64,000 nt of DNA from Lutibacter sp. (GTDB lineage Bacteria; Bacteroidota; Bacteroidia; Flavobacteriales; Flavobacteriaceae). Below are positions 19,522 to 30,285 of the stretch, in pieces. The position numbers and the translations under genes were made by a program. Numbering within the stretch: position 1 is the stretch's first letter; the number at the start of each line of letters is the position of its first letter. The stretch spans positions 1 to 64,000 of the forward strand of contig NZ_JAEINV010000009.1 of NCBI RefSeq assembly GCF_016342705.1, given 5' to 3'. The notes beneath the pieces are model-generated. The model was given only the letters and a program-made list of their open reading frames with translations. It was not told where the DNA came from and made no database searches.

Positions 19522-21213
19522 CTAATGACTGCTTGCTTCCCCTGCTCCAGAAGGTATTCTAATATGTTCAACTATTTCTTGAACATGTTGAGGTGGTTCT
19601 GGTGTTAATCTAGATACAACTAATGAAACAACAAAGTTTACAATCATTGCTACGGTTCCAAACCCTTCCGGTGAAATTCCAAACCACCATTCGCTTTTAT
19701 CTGGCATTTCTCCAATCCAACCTAACTTATATTTTGCCATATAAAAGAACATTAAAGACAATCCAACTATCATTCCTGAAATAGCGCCTTCTTTGTTCAT
19801 TCGTTTATCAAAAATTCCTAATAAAATGGCTGGGAAAAATGATGCTGCTGCTAAACCAAAAGCTAATGCTACCACTGCGGCGACAAATCCTGGCGGATGA
19901 ATCCCAAAATAACCTGCAATTAAAACTGCTACAAAAGCACTTAAACGCGCTGCTAATAATTCTCCTTTTTCTGAAATATCTGGTTTTATAATTTTTTTGA
20001 ATAAATCATGTGAAATTGATGAAGCAATTACCAAAAGTAATCCTGCTGCTGTTGATAAAGCTGCGGCTAAACCACCTGCTCCAACTAATGCAATTACCCA
20101 ATTTGGTAATTGTGCAATCTCTGGATTTGCCAACACCATAATATCTTGATCAATTGTTAGTTCATTAATTTCTTTGTCTGCTACATATTGTACAATTCCG
20201 TCAGCATTTTTATCTTCATAATTTAATAATCCTGTTTTTTCCCAATTATTAAACCACTGTGGTAGTTCTTCATATTTAGTATTACTAACCGTTTCAACCA
20301 ATTTAATTCTTGCAAAAACTGCAACAGCAGGAACTGTAGTATATAAAATAGCAATAAAAAGCAATGCCCATCCTGCGGAAACACGTGCATCTTTTACTCT
20401 TGGTACAGTGAAAAAACGAACAATTACATGTGGTAAACCTGCTGTTCCAACCATTAATGCAGTTGTAATAGCAAATACATCAATCATAGATTTGCTTCCG
20501 GAAGTATATTCATGAAAACCAAGTTCTGTTGATAAACCATCTAATTTATCTAATAAATAAATACCATCTTCACCAGTTCCTCCAAAACCTAATTGCGGAA
20601 TTGGGTTCCCTGTCATTTGAAAGGAAATAAATATTGCTGGAACCATAAAGGCAAATATTAATACACAATATTGTGCAACTTGCGTGTAGGTAATTCCTTT
20701 CATTCCACCCAAAACAGCATAAAATAAAACGATAGCCATTCCTATATAAACGCCTGTATTGATATCTACTTCTAAATAACGTGAAAAAACAATTCCAACT
20801 CCTCGCATTTGCCCAGCAACATATGTAAATGAAACAATTAATGCCGCTATAACTGCCACCACACGTGCTGTGTTTGAGTAATATCTATCTCCAATAAAAT
20901 CAGGCACCGTAAATTTCCCAAATTTTCTTAGGTAAGGCGCTAATAATAAAGCCAATAAGACATAACCTCCGGTCCATCCCATAAGATAAACAGATCCATC
21001 ATATCCTTGAAAAGATACAATTCCTGCTAATGAAATAAATGATGCTGCCGACATCCAGTCAGCTGCTGTAGCCATACCATTCATTATTGGAGGAACTCCT
21101 CCACCCGCTACATAAAATTCTTTTGAAGATCCTGCTCTAGCCCAAATTGCAATTCCTATATATAGTGCAAAAGTTAGTCCAACAAGTATCCATGTCCATG
21201 CTAATATTCCCAT
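19522..21213 (-). CDS. Sodium:solute symporter, ActP/VC_2705-like (acetate permease type)
   Basis: A 563-residue SLC5-family secondary transporter with about 13 predicted helices, starting directly with a membrane segment (WTWILVGLTFALYIGIAIWAR) and containing the family signature region AGGGVPPIMNGMATAADWMSAASFISLAG. Proteins of this subgroup import acetate or related short-chain acids with sodium at the inner membrane. A long polar loop around residues 305-360 is typical of the VC_2705 subgroup. The DUF4212 small subunit gene is 22 bp upstream and a porin gene begins the operon. Substrate is inferred from the synthetase and regulators next door. Confidence 0.87.
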   Translation of the reverse strand: MGILAWTWILVGLTFALYIGIAIWARAGSSKEFYVAGGGVPPIMNGMATAADWMSAASFISLAGIVSFQGYDGSVYLMGWTGGYVLLALLLAPYLRKFGKFTVPDFIGDRYYSNTARVVAVIAALIVSFTYVAGQMRGVGIVFSRYLEVDINTGVYIGMAIVLFYAVLGGMKGITYTQVAQYCVLIFAFMVPAIFISFQMTGNPIPQLGFGGTGEDGIYLLDKLDGLSTELGFHEYTSGSKSMIDVFAITTALMVGTAGLPHVIVRFFTVPRVKDARVSAGWALLFIAILYTTVPAVAVFARIKLVETVSNTKYEELPQWFNNWEKTGLLNYEDKNADGIVQYVADKEINELTIDQDIMVLANPEIAQLPNWVIALVGAGGLAAALSTAAGLLLVIASSISHDLFKKIIKPDISEKGELLAARLSAFVAVLIAGYFGIHPPGFVAAVVALAFGLAAASFFPAILLGIFDKRMNKEGAISGMIVGLSLMFFYMAKYKLGWIGEMPDKSEWWFGISPEGFGTVAMIVNFVVSLVVSRLTPEPPQHVQEIVEHIRIPSGAGEASSH

Positions 21214-21235
21214 GATTTAATTTTTTAAAGATTAA

Positions 21236-21490
21236 TTATTCGTCTACACCGTATTTTTTATCTAATTTATTCATCAATTTTACATAGACGAATATTAAGA
21301 TAACAAACACATACATTGACCCTTGTTGCGCGAACCAGAAACCAAGTTTAAACCCAGCAACTTTGATGGTATTTAACTGATCTACTAATAAAATTCCAAA
21401 CACATAGGAAACTAAAAACCATATACTTAGCAGAATAGCTAAATAACCAAGATTTTCTTTCCAATATGCTTTCATATCTGTTTTTGACAT
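21236..21490 (-). CDS. DUF4212 small subunit of a sodium:solute symporter
   Basis: 84 residues with two transmembrane helices (about 15-35 and 50-75) separated by LLVDQLNTIKVAGFKLGFWFAQQG, the recognisable DUF4212 signature. The N-terminus has the usual AYWKENL motif. It lies 22 bp before the ActP-like symporter gene and 11 bp after the porin gene, in the standard order for these two-component transporters. Confidence 0.92.
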   Translation of the reverse strand: MSKTDMKAYWKENLGYLAILLSIWFLVSYVFGILLVDQLNTIKVAGFKLGFWFAQQGSMYVFVILIFVYVKLMNKLDKKYGVDE

Positions 21491-21501
21491 AATTGTAGGT
21501 T

Positions 21502-22677
21502 TTAAAATTTATAAATTGCTGTTGTTAATAATCTGAAATTATTTACTGGATCAACGGAAGATGTAATATCTCCATTTCCATCAATTGAACCATATTGAGC
21601 GTTGGTATATTCACCTTCAACACCTATTGTTAAAGCACCAGATTTCCAGCCAATTCTAGGTGCAATTCTAAATGCATTTTCCACAGTTCCTAAAAACCCA
21701 TTTACATAAGTTATAGCTTCACCAAACCCACCATTTTCAGCATATCCACCAAATAATCCCCATTCCATAGTTTCCGAAAAATCACCGCTAAATTCTGTCC
21801 ACATAGAAAGCGTTTTATTATTAACAAAATCACCATTTGTAGCAGTTCCAAAACCACCAATTTGAAGTAAATCTGTCATATTCTGACCAAAAGTAGCCTC
21901 TCCTTTCCAGGTAGAACTACCCAGTTTAGTTCTAAAATAACCAATAAATGCCGTGCTTGTTAAATTATCATCTCCTAAATTTGGCTGACTAGATTTAACA
22001 TTAAAACCAATACCTCCTAAAGTTTCGGAAGCTTTCCCAAATTGTAATTGCGCATGAAATTGTGGAATTCCAGATTTACTTACACTAGCTCCTCTGGTTT
22101 GAAAATCTCTTTCTGTAAATAAAACTCCAATAAATTTAACATTTCCTTTTGTAGTGATGCGCAATTGAGGATTTCTAGAAAATGGCTGAAATGGTACACC
22201 TGTATTAAATGAATAAGTTCCCGGAAAAACAGCGGTTACAAACATCGGGTGCCAGTATTGCCCCATTAAAATTTCAATTTTATCATTGGATAGTTGTACA
22301 AATGCATGCCTTAAACGCAACTCACCTATTGAGGCATCAGAATTACCAAAAAAGGCAGCTTCAATTGCTCCAGACGTTTTCATGCCAAAAAAGTCGGGCC
22401 CGGAAATTGCAGCTTTTAACCTTGTTTGAATTGATAAAATATTGAAGTTAGATTGATCATTCAAGTCCTTCCCTCCAACTAAATTTTCTGCTGCTGGTAA
22501 AATATTAAAGTGTCCTTCTCGAGCATTTACTACCTGACGCGTGTCGTACATAAAGTCGGTTTTAACAAATCCACTCCAATTTATACCGAATTTTTTGTCA
22601 GCAGTGTCTGACTGACCATAACTGAAGCAAGTAGCTATTAATAAAGCAATTAACAGTACTGAAAGTTGTTTTTTCAT
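21502..22677 (-). CDS. Outer-membrane beta-barrel porin
   Basis: 391 residues with a signal peptide (MKKQLSVLLIALLIATCFSYGQ) and alternating hydrophobic strands ending in the terminal aromatic YKF that typifies outer-membrane barrels. Internal features include WSGFVKTDFMYDTRQV near the start and LMGQYWHPMFVT mid-protein, as in porins of Bacteroidota that precede symporter genes. I infer passage of small carboxylates across the outer membrane for the downstream symporter. It is the first gene of the operon porin, DUF4212 subunit, symporter. Confidence 0.8.
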   Translation of the reverse strand: MKKQLSVLLIALLIATCFSYGQSDTADKKFGINWSGFVKTDFMYDTRQVVNAREGHFNILPAAENLVGGKDLNDQSNFNILSIQTRLKAAISGPDFFGMKTSGAIEAAFFGNSDASIGELRLRHAFVQLSNDKIEILMGQYWHPMFVTAVFPGTYSFNTGVPFQPFSRNPQLRITTKGNVKFIGVLFTERDFQTRGASVSKSGIPQFHAQLQFGKASETLGGIGFNVKSSQPNLGDDNLTSTAFIGYFRTKLGSSTWKGEATFGQNMTDLLQIGGFGTATNGDFVNNKTLSMWTEFSGDFSETMEWGLFGGYAENGGFGEAITYVNGFLGTVENAFRIAPRIGWKSGALTIGVEGEYTNAQYGSIDGNGDITSSVDPVNNFRLLTTAIYKF

Positions 22678-22793
22678 AATGTATATTTGGTTAGTTAATT
22701 AATTATTGTTAAAAATTAATTTTAACCATCACAATATGAAAATAAAAAAGTGTGAGAAGAAATTCTATATATATATATGCTAATATACTATAG

Positions 22794-23213
22794 TTACTCC
22801 TTAAATCGCTCCCACCTTATCAACATAAATTTATCACCAAGTTCAGTAACAATAACACCTGCACCTATTAAATTTTTATTATCGGCAAAATATTTAGCGA
22901 GTTCTGTGGCATTTAAAATTTTATAAGTAGAGTGATATTCAAAGCTATATGGTCTTTTTACATTGTATTTTTTCACCCAATTGATAATACTCACATGTGA
23001 AATCCCTAGAATTCGTTCAATTTCTCTATAACTCAATCCTTCTAAATATAATTGCAAGGCTTTGTTAACATAATAGGAGTCTATCTGCTTTCCAATTTTA
23101 TTTACAGTAAAATAATAACCGCATTTTTTACATTTATAACGCTGTCTATCTTTAATAACACCACTCTTAACATATTGGTCTGAAGTACAATTTGGGCAAA
23201 ACTCAATATTCAT
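22794..23213 (-). CDS. IS1 InsA-like zinc-ribbon/HTH protein, probably a domesticated regulator
   Basis: 139 residues. The N-terminus is a zinc ribbon (CPNCTSD...KSGVIKDRQRYKCKKC, four cysteines) as in InsA/IS1595 transposase heads. A helix-turn-helix follows (LYLEGLSYREIERILGIS HVSIINWVKKY). Instead of a transposase catalytic domain there is an acidic-basic tail of about 45 residues ending LGDKFMLIRWERFKE. No IS1 catalytic partner, inverted repeats or target duplication was seen around it. It lies 116 bp upstream of the porin-symporter operon on the same strand, so I infer a DNA-binding regulator of that operon. A decayed insertion sequence is the alternative, but the frame is intact. Confidence 0.75.
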   Translation of the reverse strand: MNIEFCPNCTSDQYVKSGVIKDRQRYKCKKCGYYFTVNKIGKQIDSYYVNKALQLYLEGLSYREIERILGISHVSIINWVKKYNVKRPYSFEYHSTYKILNATELAKYFADNKNLIGAGVIVTELGDKFMLIRWERFKE

Positions 23214-23541
23214 ATATATTATTTTTGCATAAATATATTAATTTAGCATTTTAAAACAAAACTTAATTCAAAAACAGCGCAAAATTTACTTATAAAATTT
23301 TTTAACGCCAATAATTAAAAATTTCCAAAAACTGACGTTTTTGAATTTTCAATACATTTTAATTAAATTTTATGAATCATTTTTTTTACATAAATCATAA
23401 AATGATAACCAAAATTTAACGATTTAATTATTAATAACAATTTCAAAATTATATTATCACAATTACAACGTTTTCGTAAAATCATTCACATTCTGAAACT
23501 AATTTCTCTATTTTTGTAAACATTCAAAAACTAAACTGAAT
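23214..23541. other. Gene-free divergent promoter region before gltB
   Basis: 328 bp of very AT-rich DNA between the InsA-like gene and gltB. Apart from the gltB -7 element at 23509-23516 I see no gene, RNA or strong repeat. It may contain control sites for the glutamate synthase operon, but none can be defined by eye. Confidence 0.5.
23509..23516 (+). promoter_or_regulatory. -7 element (TAnnTTTG) for gltBD
   Basis: TATTTTTG matches the consensus exactly and ends 25 bp before the gltB ATG at 23542. A TTG at -33 is not apparent, which would fit an activator-dependent promoter. Confidence 0.55.
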
Positions 23542-26500
23542 ATGTTAAAAAAACAAGGACTTTACTTACCAGAATTTGAGCATGAAAACTGTGGCGCAGG
23601 GTTTATTTGTAACTTAAAAGGAGAAAAAACCAACCAAATTATACATGACGCTTTAGAAATACTAGTGCAGCTAGAGCATCGTGGCGGTGTAAGTTCAGAT
23701 GGAAAAACAGGAGATGGTGCAGGACTTTTAATAGATATTCCACATGAATATTTTAAAAGAGTTTGTAAGTTTGATATTCCTAATCAAAGAGAATATGCAG
23801 TTGGAATGGTTTTTTTACCTAAAAAAAATAATCAATACCAATTTTGTAAAGATATATTTGAAAAAGAAATTAAAGAACAAGGTCTTTCTATTTTAGGTTG
23901 GAGAAAAGTTCCTGTAGATTCTTCTCAATTAGGCCCAATAGCATTGGCTTCAGAACCAACTATTGAGCAAATTTTCATCCCTAAACCAGAAAATACTTCC
24001 GACGAAAATTTTAAAGCTAAATTATATGCTGCTCGTAAAATTACTGAGCACGCGATTGCTGCTTCAAAAATGTCTGAAAGCTCATATTTTTATCTTCCAA
24101 GCCTTTCAACAACCACATTAATATATAAAGGTATAATTATGCCTGAAGATATTGGGCCTTATTATACCGATTTACAGCAACCTGATTTAGTAACTAGATT
24201 GGCTTTAGTACATCAGCGTTTTTCAACAAATACAATGCCTTCGTGGGAATTAGCACAACCTTTTAGATATATGTGTCAAAATGGTGAAATTAATACGTTG
24301 AGAGGAAACGTGAGTAGAATGCGTGTTCGTGAAGAAATCATGAGAAGTGATGTATTTGGACCGCAAATAGAAAAATTATTCCCAATAATTTTACCTGGAA
24401 AATCAGATTCTGCTTCTATGGATATGGTAGTTGAATTATTAACACATTCTGGAAGGTCTTTACCTGAAATTATGATGATGATGATTCCCGAAGCTTGGGA
24501 AAAACACAAAACAATGTCTGAAGAAAGAAAAGCTTTCTATGAATACAATTGTTGTATTATGGAACCTTGGGATGGCCCAGCTTCTGTTCCTTTTACAGAC
24601 GGAGATTATATAGGTGCTTTATTAGATAGAAACGGATTAAGACCTTCAAGATATACTATTACAAAAAGCGGTAAACTAATTATGGCATCAGAAATTGGTG
24701 TTGTAAATATTGATCCTGCCGATGTTGAAGTTCATGGCAGATTAGAACCTGGAAAAATGTTTCTGGTAGACATGAACGAAGGAAGAATTATTAAAGATGA
24801 AGAAATTAAAAGTAAAATTGTTTCTGAAAGACCTTATAAAAAATGGTTAGATGAAACCAGATTGCACTTAAAAGATATTCCTTATGAAGGTGAAGTTTGT
24901 TCCGTAGAAACCATAGATTTAAAAACAAGGCAACGTTTATTTAATTACACTATAGAAGATATTCAGGAAGTAATTACACCAATGGCACTTAAAGGAAAAG
25001 AAGCTTTAGGTTCTATGGGGACAGATACTCCTTTGGCTGTTTTGTCAGACAAACCTCAACTAATTTCAAACTATTTTAAACAATTATTCGCTCAAGTTAC
25101 AAATCCACCATTAGATGGAATTAGAGAAGAAATTGTAACAGATATTAGCTTAAACTTAGGTAAAGACAGAAATATTTTCAGTATTACAGAACGACAGTGT
25201 AGAAAATTAAGAATTCAAAACCCAGTTATTTCTAATAATGACTTAGAAAAAATAAGAACTGTTTCTGTTTTAAACTTTAAAGCCGAAACTTTTGAAATGC
25301 TTTATCAAAAAGATAAAGGATTAAATGGTTTAGAAGAAGCTTTAGATAATATAATTATTCAAGTTACAAAAGCAATTGATAATGGCGCAAATATTATTAT
25401 TTTGTCCGATAGAGGCGTAAATAAAGAATTTGCACCAATTCCATCATTATTAGCATGTTCTTATGTAAACCACCAAATGAATCGTTTGCGTAAAAGATCT
25501 TATTTTGATATTGTTATTGAATCTGCGGAACCTCGTGAACCTCATCATTTTGCAACATTATTTGGCTATGGCGCAAGTGCCATAAATCCATATATGGTAA
25601 ATGAAATTATTAGAATGCAAGTTCAAGAAGGGTTTATTAAAGATTTAACTGAACAACAAGCCGTTGACAATTTTAACAAAGCTATTGGATATGGTATTTT
25701 AAAAATAATGAACAAAATTGGAATCTCAACATTACATTCATATAGAGGTTCTCAAATTTTTGAAATTGTTGGATTCAACTCTGCTTTTGTTGAAAAATAC
25801 TTCCCTTACACCGCTTCAAGAATTGAAGGTATTGGATTATATGAAGTTGAAAGAGAGATTAATGAAAGATATAAATATGCTTATCCAGACACTTTTATAA
25901 ATAAACGTTTAGGTTTAAACATTGGTGGAGATTACAGATGGAGAAGAAATGGAGAAAAACATATGTTTAATCCAACAACCATTTCAAAATTACAACAAGC
26001 TGTAAGATTAAGTGATCAGGCAAGTTATGATATTTATGCTAAAGCAATAAACGAGCAATCTGAAAACTTAATGACAATTCGTGGTTTATTTGAGTTTGAT
26101 AACTTTGATCCTATTCCGTTAAATGAGGTGGAACCTTGGACTGATATTGTAAAACGTTTTAAAACTGGAGCAATGTCTTACGGATCAATCTCTAGAGAAG
26201 CACACGAAAATTTAGCTATCGCAATGAACAGAATTGGTGGAAAATCAAATTCTGGTGAAGGTGGTGAAGATAGAAAACGTTTCCAAAAAGATATAAATGG
26301 TGATAGCAGAAACTCTGCAATTAAACAAGTAGCTTCAGGACGATTTGGAGTAACATCGCATTATTTAACAAATGCTCAGGAAATTCAAATTAAAATGGCT
26401 CAGGGAGCAAAACCTGGTGAAGGTGGACAACTACCTGGTGAAAAAGTTTTACCTTGGATAGCTGCAGCAAGAAACTCTACTCCATTTGTTGGATTAATTT

Positions 26501-28053
26501 CTCCTCCACCACATCACGATATTTATTCCATTGAAGATTTAGCACAATTAATTTTCGATTTAAAAAATGCAAATAGAGAGGCTAGAATTAACGTAAAATT
26601 GGTTTCTGAAGTTGGTGTTGGAACAATTGCAGCTGGAGTTTCAAAAGCAAAAGCTGATGTTGTTTTAATTTCTGGTTACGACGGAGGAACAGGCGCATCA
26701 CCACTTACATCATTAAAACATGCGGGTTTACCTTGGGAACTTGGCTTGGCTGAAGCACAACAAACTTTAGTTTTAAATAACTTAAGAAGTAGAATTGTTG
26801 TAGAATGTGACGGTCAGTTAAAAACAGGTCGTGATGTAGCAATTGCAGCTTTATTAGGTGCTGAAGAATTTGGTTTTGCAACAGCGCCGTTAGTAGCTTC
26901 AGGTTGTATTATGATGCGTAAATGTCATTTAAATACATGTCCTGTTGGAATTGCAACTCAAGATAAAGAATTGCGTAAAAACTTTAAAGGAACTCCAGAA
27001 CACGTAATTAATTTCTTCTATTATATTGCAGAAGAATTAAGAAACATTATGGCTGAATTAGGATTCAGAACACTAAATGAAATGGTTGGTCAAACACATA
27101 AAATAAATGCCAACAAAGCCATTACCCACTACAAAGCTAAAGGACTTGATTTATCTGCAATTTTACACAGACCTGCGAAATACAGTGAAATGACACTAAA
27201 GAATACTGAAAAACAAGATCATAATTTAGAAAACGTGATGGATTTCAAAATTCTAAAAGATTCACACAGAGCTTTATACAGAAAAGAAAAAATGACATTA
27301 GCGTATCCAATTGCAAATACAGACAGGTCTGTTGGAGCCATTGTAAGTAATGAAATTTCAAAAATATATGGTCATTTAGGCTTACCTGAAAACACCTTGA
27401 ATATTAATTTTACCGGTTCAGCTGGTCAAAGTTTTGGAGCTTTTGGTGCATATGGATTAACTTTTACTGTTGAAGGAAATACCAATGATTATTTAGGAAA
27501 AGGATTATCTGGAGCTAAGTTAATTGTAAAGAAACCTACTTCAGCAACATTTTTAGCAGAAAAAAATGTAATTGTTGGAAACGTTTGTTTATTTGGTGCA
27601 GTAGCAGGTGAGGCTTTTATAAATGGTATGGCTGGCGAACGTTTCGCAGTTAGAAACTCTGGAGCAATTGCTGTTGTTGAAGGAGTTGGTGATCACTGCT
27701 GCGAATATATGACGGGCGGAAAAGTAGTTGTTTTAGGTAGCACTGGACGAAACTTTGCTGCAGGTATGAGTGGTGGAATTGCATACATTTATGATCCAGA
27801 AAATAAATTCATTAATGGATTGTGTAATACTGACACTATTGAATTTGAAGAAATAGCGCCTGAAGATGCACAAGATTTGAAAGCATTAATTGAAAAACAT
27901 GTTCTTTATACCAACAGTAATCTTGGTAAAGAATTATTATCAAATTGGGAAACTAGCTTAAGTAGTTTTGTTAGAATTATGCCAATTGAATACAAACGTG
28001 CATTAAAACGTTTAGAAACAGAAGAACAAATGGTTGAAGAATTAACAGCATAG
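23542..28053 (+). CDS. gltB: Glutamate synthase large subunit
   Basis: 1503 residues, the standard length. The large subunit releases ammonia from glutamine in its N-terminal class II amidotransferase domain and adds it to 2-oxoglutarate at the FMN centre. The catalytic Cys is Cys17 in ENCGAGF, implying removal of a 16-residue propeptide. Then follow the central domain, the FMN synthase domain ([29 protein letters not shown]), the 3Fe-4S cysteines ([17 protein letters not shown]) and the C-terminal beta-helix rich in GxxG repeats. The small subunit gene follows after 4 bp. Together with glutamine synthetase this forms the main ammonia-assimilation route. Confidence 0.97.
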   Translation: MLKKQGLYLPEFEHENCGAGFICNLKGEKTNQIIHDALEILVQLEHRGGVSSDGKTGDGAGLLIDIPHEYFKRVCKFDIPNQREYAVGMVFLPKKNNQYQFCKDIFEKEIKEQGLSILGWRKVPVDSSQLGPIALASEPTIEQIFIPKPENTSDENFKAKLYAARKITEHAIAASKMSESSYFYLPSLSTTTLIYKGIIMPEDIGPYYTDLQQPDLVTRLALVHQRFSTNTMPSWELAQPFRYMCQNGEINTLRGNVSRMRVREEIMRSDVFGPQIEKLFPIILPGKSDSASMDMVVELLTHSGRSLPEIMMMMIPEAWEKHKTMSEERKAFYEYNCCIMEPWDGPASVPFTDGDYIGALLDRNGLRPSRYTITKSGKLIMASEIGVVNIDPADVEVHGRLEPGKMFLVDMNEGRIIKDEEIKSKIVSERPYKKWLDETRLHLKDIPYEGEVCSVETIDLKTRQRLFNYTIEDIQEVITPMALKGKEALGSMGTDTPLAVLSDKPQLISNYFKQLFAQVTNPPLDGIREEIVTDISLNLGKDRNIFSITERQCRKLRIQNPVISNNDLEKIRTVSVLNFKAETFEMLYQKDKGLNGLEEALDNIIIQVTKAIDNGANIIILSDRGVNKEFAPIPSLLACSYVNHQMNRLRKRSYFDIVIESAEPREPHHFATLFGYGASAINPYMVNEIIRMQVQEGFIKDLTEQQAVDNFNKAIGYGILKIMNKIGISTLHSYRGSQIFEIVGFNSAFVEKYFPYTASRIEGIGLYEVEREINERYKYAYPDTFINKRLGLNIGGDYRWRRNGEKHMFNPTTISKLQQAVRLSDQASYDIYAKAINEQSENLMTIRGLFEFDNFDPIPLNEVEPWTDIVKRFKTGAMSYGSISREAHENLAIAMNRIGGKSNSGEGGEDRKRFQKDINGDSRNSAIKQVASGRFGVTSHYLTNAQEIQIKMAQGAKPGEGGQLPGEKVLPWIAAARNSTPFVGLISPPPHHDIYSIEDLAQLIFDLKNANREARINVKLVSEVGVGTIAAGVSKAKADVVLISGYDGGTGASPLTSLKHAGLPWELGLAEAQQTLVLNNLRSRIVVECDGQLKTGRDVAIAALLGAEEFGFATAPLVASGCIMMRKCHLNTCPVGIATQDKELRKNFKGTPEHVINFFYYIAEELRNIMAELGFRTLNEMVGQTHKINANKAITHYKAKGLDLSAILHRPAKYSEMTLKNTEKQDHNLENVMDFKILKDSHRALYRKEKMTLAYPIANTDRSVGAIVSNEISKIYGHLGLPENTLNINFTGSAGQSFGAFGAYGLTFTVEGNTNDYLGKGLSGAKLIVKKPTSATFLAEKNVIVGNVCLFGAVAGEAFINGMAGERFAVRNSGAIAVVEGVGDHCCEYMTGGKVVVLGSTGRNFAAGMSGGIAYIYDPENKFINGLCNTDTIEFEEIAPEDAQDLKALIEKHVLYTNSNLGKELLSNWETSLSSFVRIMPIEYKRALKRLETEEQMVEELTA

Positions 28054-28057
28054 AACT

Positions 28058-29518
28058 ATGGGGAAAGTAACAGGTTTTAAAGAATTTGAAAGAAAAGACG
28101 AAGCATATACTGATGTAAAAAATCGTGTAATGCATTATAAAGAATTTACAATTTCACTAAGTGAAACAGAAATAACTAAACAAGGTTCTCGTTGTATGGA
28201 TTGTGGAATTCCATTTTGCCATAGTGGTTGCCCACTGGGAAATTTGATTCCAGATTTTAATCATATGGTGCATCAAGGAGAATGGCAAAAAGCATCTTGG
28301 ATATTACATTCAACAAATAATTTTCCAGAATTTACTGGAAGATTATGCCCTGCACCTTGCGAAAAAGCATGTGTTCTTGGTATTATTGAAGATCCAGTTT
28401 CTATTGAAAATTTAGAGAAAAATATTGTAGAACGTGCTTTTAAAGAAGGATGGATTAAACCATTAATACCAAAATTAAGAACAGGAAAAACAATTGCTAT
28501 TATTGGATCTGGCCCTGCTGGATTGGCTGCTGCTCAACAACTTAACAGAGCCGGACACACCGTTACAGTTTTTGAAAGAGATGATGAATTGGGAGGGTTA
28601 TTAAGGTATGGTATTCCAAACTTTAAATTAGAAAAGGAAATTATTGATCGCCGTATTGCTATTTTAAAAGCAGAAGGAATTCTATTTCAAGTAAACGTGA
28701 ACGTTGGTGTAAACTACAAAGTTGAGGAGCTAAAATCTTTTGATGCTGTTCTTTTATGCGGTGGAGCGACAGAAAGAAGGAGTTTACCAACTTTAGGAGC
28801 AGATGCAATTGGAGTTGTTCAAGCAATGGATTTTTTAACGCAACAAACCAAGGTTCTTTTTGGAAAAGAAGTGAAAGACCAAGTAGTAGCAACAAACAAA
28901 AATGTAATTGTAATTGGTGGTGGAGATACTGGTTCGGATTGTGTTGGAACATCTAATAGACAAGGAGCTAATTCAGTTACAAATTTTGAAATTATGCCGA
29001 AGCCTCCAGGACAACGCTCACCTTCAACACCTTGGCCATTTTGGCCGTTACAACTAAAAACTTCTTCATCACATGAAGAAGGTTGTGATAGAAACTGGTT
29101 AATAAATACGAAAGAATTTATTAAAGATGCTTCTGGAAAACTAACAGGATTAAAGACTGTAAATGTAGAATGGAAAATGGTTCCTGGCCAACGCCCTCAA
29201 CTAATGGAAATTGAAGGTACTGAAAAAACTTGGCCTTGTGATTTAGCTTTATTAGCTTTAGGTTTTACTGGTCCAGAAAAAACAATTGCTGACCAACTGG
29301 GATTAAATCTTGATGAACGCTCAAATTATAAAGCAGCTGAAGGGAATTACCAAACAAACATTCCTAATATTTTTACTGCTGGTGATATGCGTAGAGGACA
29401 ATCTTTAATTGTTTGGGCTATTTCTGAGGGACGAGAAGCTGCAAGACAAGTAGACATCTATTTAATGGGGAAATCTGATTTACCAACTAAAGGAAATGGA
29501 GATTTGTTAGGAGTATAA
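28058..29518 (+). CDS. gltD: Glutamate synthase small subunit
   Basis: 486 residues, NADPH-dependent electron-input subunit. Two N-terminal 4Fe-4S clusters are marked by CMDCGIPFCHSGCPLGNLIPDFN (broken across the motif) and CPAPCEKACVLG. The FAD Rossmann motif is IIGSGPAGLAAAQQL and the NADPH motif VIGGGDTGSDC. It passes electrons to GltB. It starts 4 bp after gltB and ends at a strong terminator, so the operon is gltBD only. Confidence 0.96.
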   Translation: MGKVTGFKEFERKDEAYTDVKNRVMHYKEFTISLSETEITKQGSRCMDCGIPFCHSGCPLGNLIPDFNHMVHQGEWQKASWILHSTNNFPEFTGRLCPAPCEKACVLGIIEDPVSIENLEKNIVERAFKEGWIKPLIPKLRTGKTIAIIGSGPAGLAAAQQLNRAGHTVTVFERDDELGGLLRYGIPNFKLEKEIIDRRIAILKAEGILFQVNVNVGVNYKVEELKSFDAVLLCGGATERRSLPTLGADAIGVVQAMDFLTQQTKVLFGKEVKDQVVATNKNVIVIGGGDTGSDCVGTSNRQGANSVTNFEIMPKPPGQRSPSTPWPFWPLQLKTSSSHEEGCDRNWLINTKEFIKDASGKLTGLKTVNVEWKMVPGQRPQLMEIEGTEKTWPCDLALLALGFTGPEKTIADQLGLNLDERSNYKAAEGNYQTNIPNIFTAGDMRRGQSLIVWAISEGREAARQVDIYLMGKSDLPTKGNGDLLGV

Positions 29519-29545
29519 ATCTAACTTCATTTTATCAAATAATTT

Positions 29546-29582
29546 AAAACACCTTTAGCTAATTGTTAAAGGTGTTTTTTTA
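29546..29582 (+). terminator. Terminator of gltBD
   Basis: A 12-bp perfect stem (29546-29557 with 29567-29578, AAAACACCTTTA / TAAAGGTGTTTT) with a 9-nt loop and a T-run, 28 bp after the gltD stop codon. Confidence 0.88.
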
Positions 29583-29745
29583 TTGTATAACAACTACCTA
29601 ACAATCTGTACTTTATAAGAATTAAGCAACTTAAGTTACTTAATAACAATTAGATAGCTGATATTTATCATCAATTTCAAATCTTTACATTCCTATTTTT
29701 ATAGTTGCGTAAAACACGTATTTTATAAATTTAAATAATACTAAA

Positions 29746-30273
29746 ATGAAAAAAATTGTATTTCTTTTAATGCTATCAGCTATTATAATTTCTTGTAAAA
29801 CAGAATCTAAACCCAACATTGATGAAAGTTCACAAACAGCTGAAGTTGAAGTTACAAAAACTCCAATTATTGCTTTAGGTGAATTTGATACAAAAGCAGG
29901 AGAATTTGTTAATAAAGAAGTTGAAGTTAAAGGAATTGTTGACCACGTTTGTAAACATGGAGGTAAAAAAATATTATTGGTTACAGATGATGGTGATGTT
30001 CATGTAAATTCTGATGAAAGGTTTGAAGAAACATTAAAAGGAACTGAAATTTCAGTAACTGGTACTGTTGTAGAAGAAAGAATTGACGAATCTTATTGTT
30101 TAAAAATGGATGAAGACAACATTAAAAGTCATTCTGAAGGTGTTTCAAACAAAGAACAATTTGAAGCTAAAAAGAAACACGTTCAACAATATAGAGACCA
30201 AATGAAGGCAAATAATGTAGACCATATTTCTTTATATTCATTAAAATATGTTTCTCATTCAGAAGCTGAATAA
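29746..30273 (+). CDS. Lipoprotein with OB-fold-like domain
   Basis: 175 residues. The signal sequence MKKIVFLLMLSAIIISC ends in a lipobox, with Cys17 as the lipidation site, followed by a polar linker. The domain from about residue 43 (IALGEFDTKAGEFVNKEVEVKGIVDHVCKHGGKKILLVTDDGDVHV, then GTEISVTGTVVEERIDESYC) has the strand pattern of an OB fold as seen in small periplasmic Bacteroidota proteins. Two cysteine-containing motifs (HVCKHGG, ESYCLKM) could bind a metal. It is 12 bp upstream of a PepSY membrane protein gene and probably co-transcribed. Function unknown; a link to metal or haem handling is only a guess. Confidence 0.72.
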   Translation: MKKIVFLLMLSAIIISCKTESKPNIDESSQTAEVEVTKTPIIALGEFDTKAGEFVNKEVEVKGIVDHVCKHGGKKILLVTDDGDVHVNSDERFEETLKGTEISVTGTVVEERIDESYCLKMDEDNIKSHSEGVSNKEQFEAKKKHVQQYRDQMKANNVDHISLYSLKYVSHSEAE

Positions 30274-30285
30274 ATCAAATTTTTT

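Noticed and set aside
22740-22793. TATATATATATA run near the InsA-like gene as an insertion-sequence end or target duplication
   Set aside because: Simple AT repeat without matching inverted or direct repeat on the other side of the gene.
28659-28952. Leucine-rich 97-codon minus-strand frame
   Set aside because: Antisense shadow of gltD; the leucines come from reading the complement of AT-rich codons.
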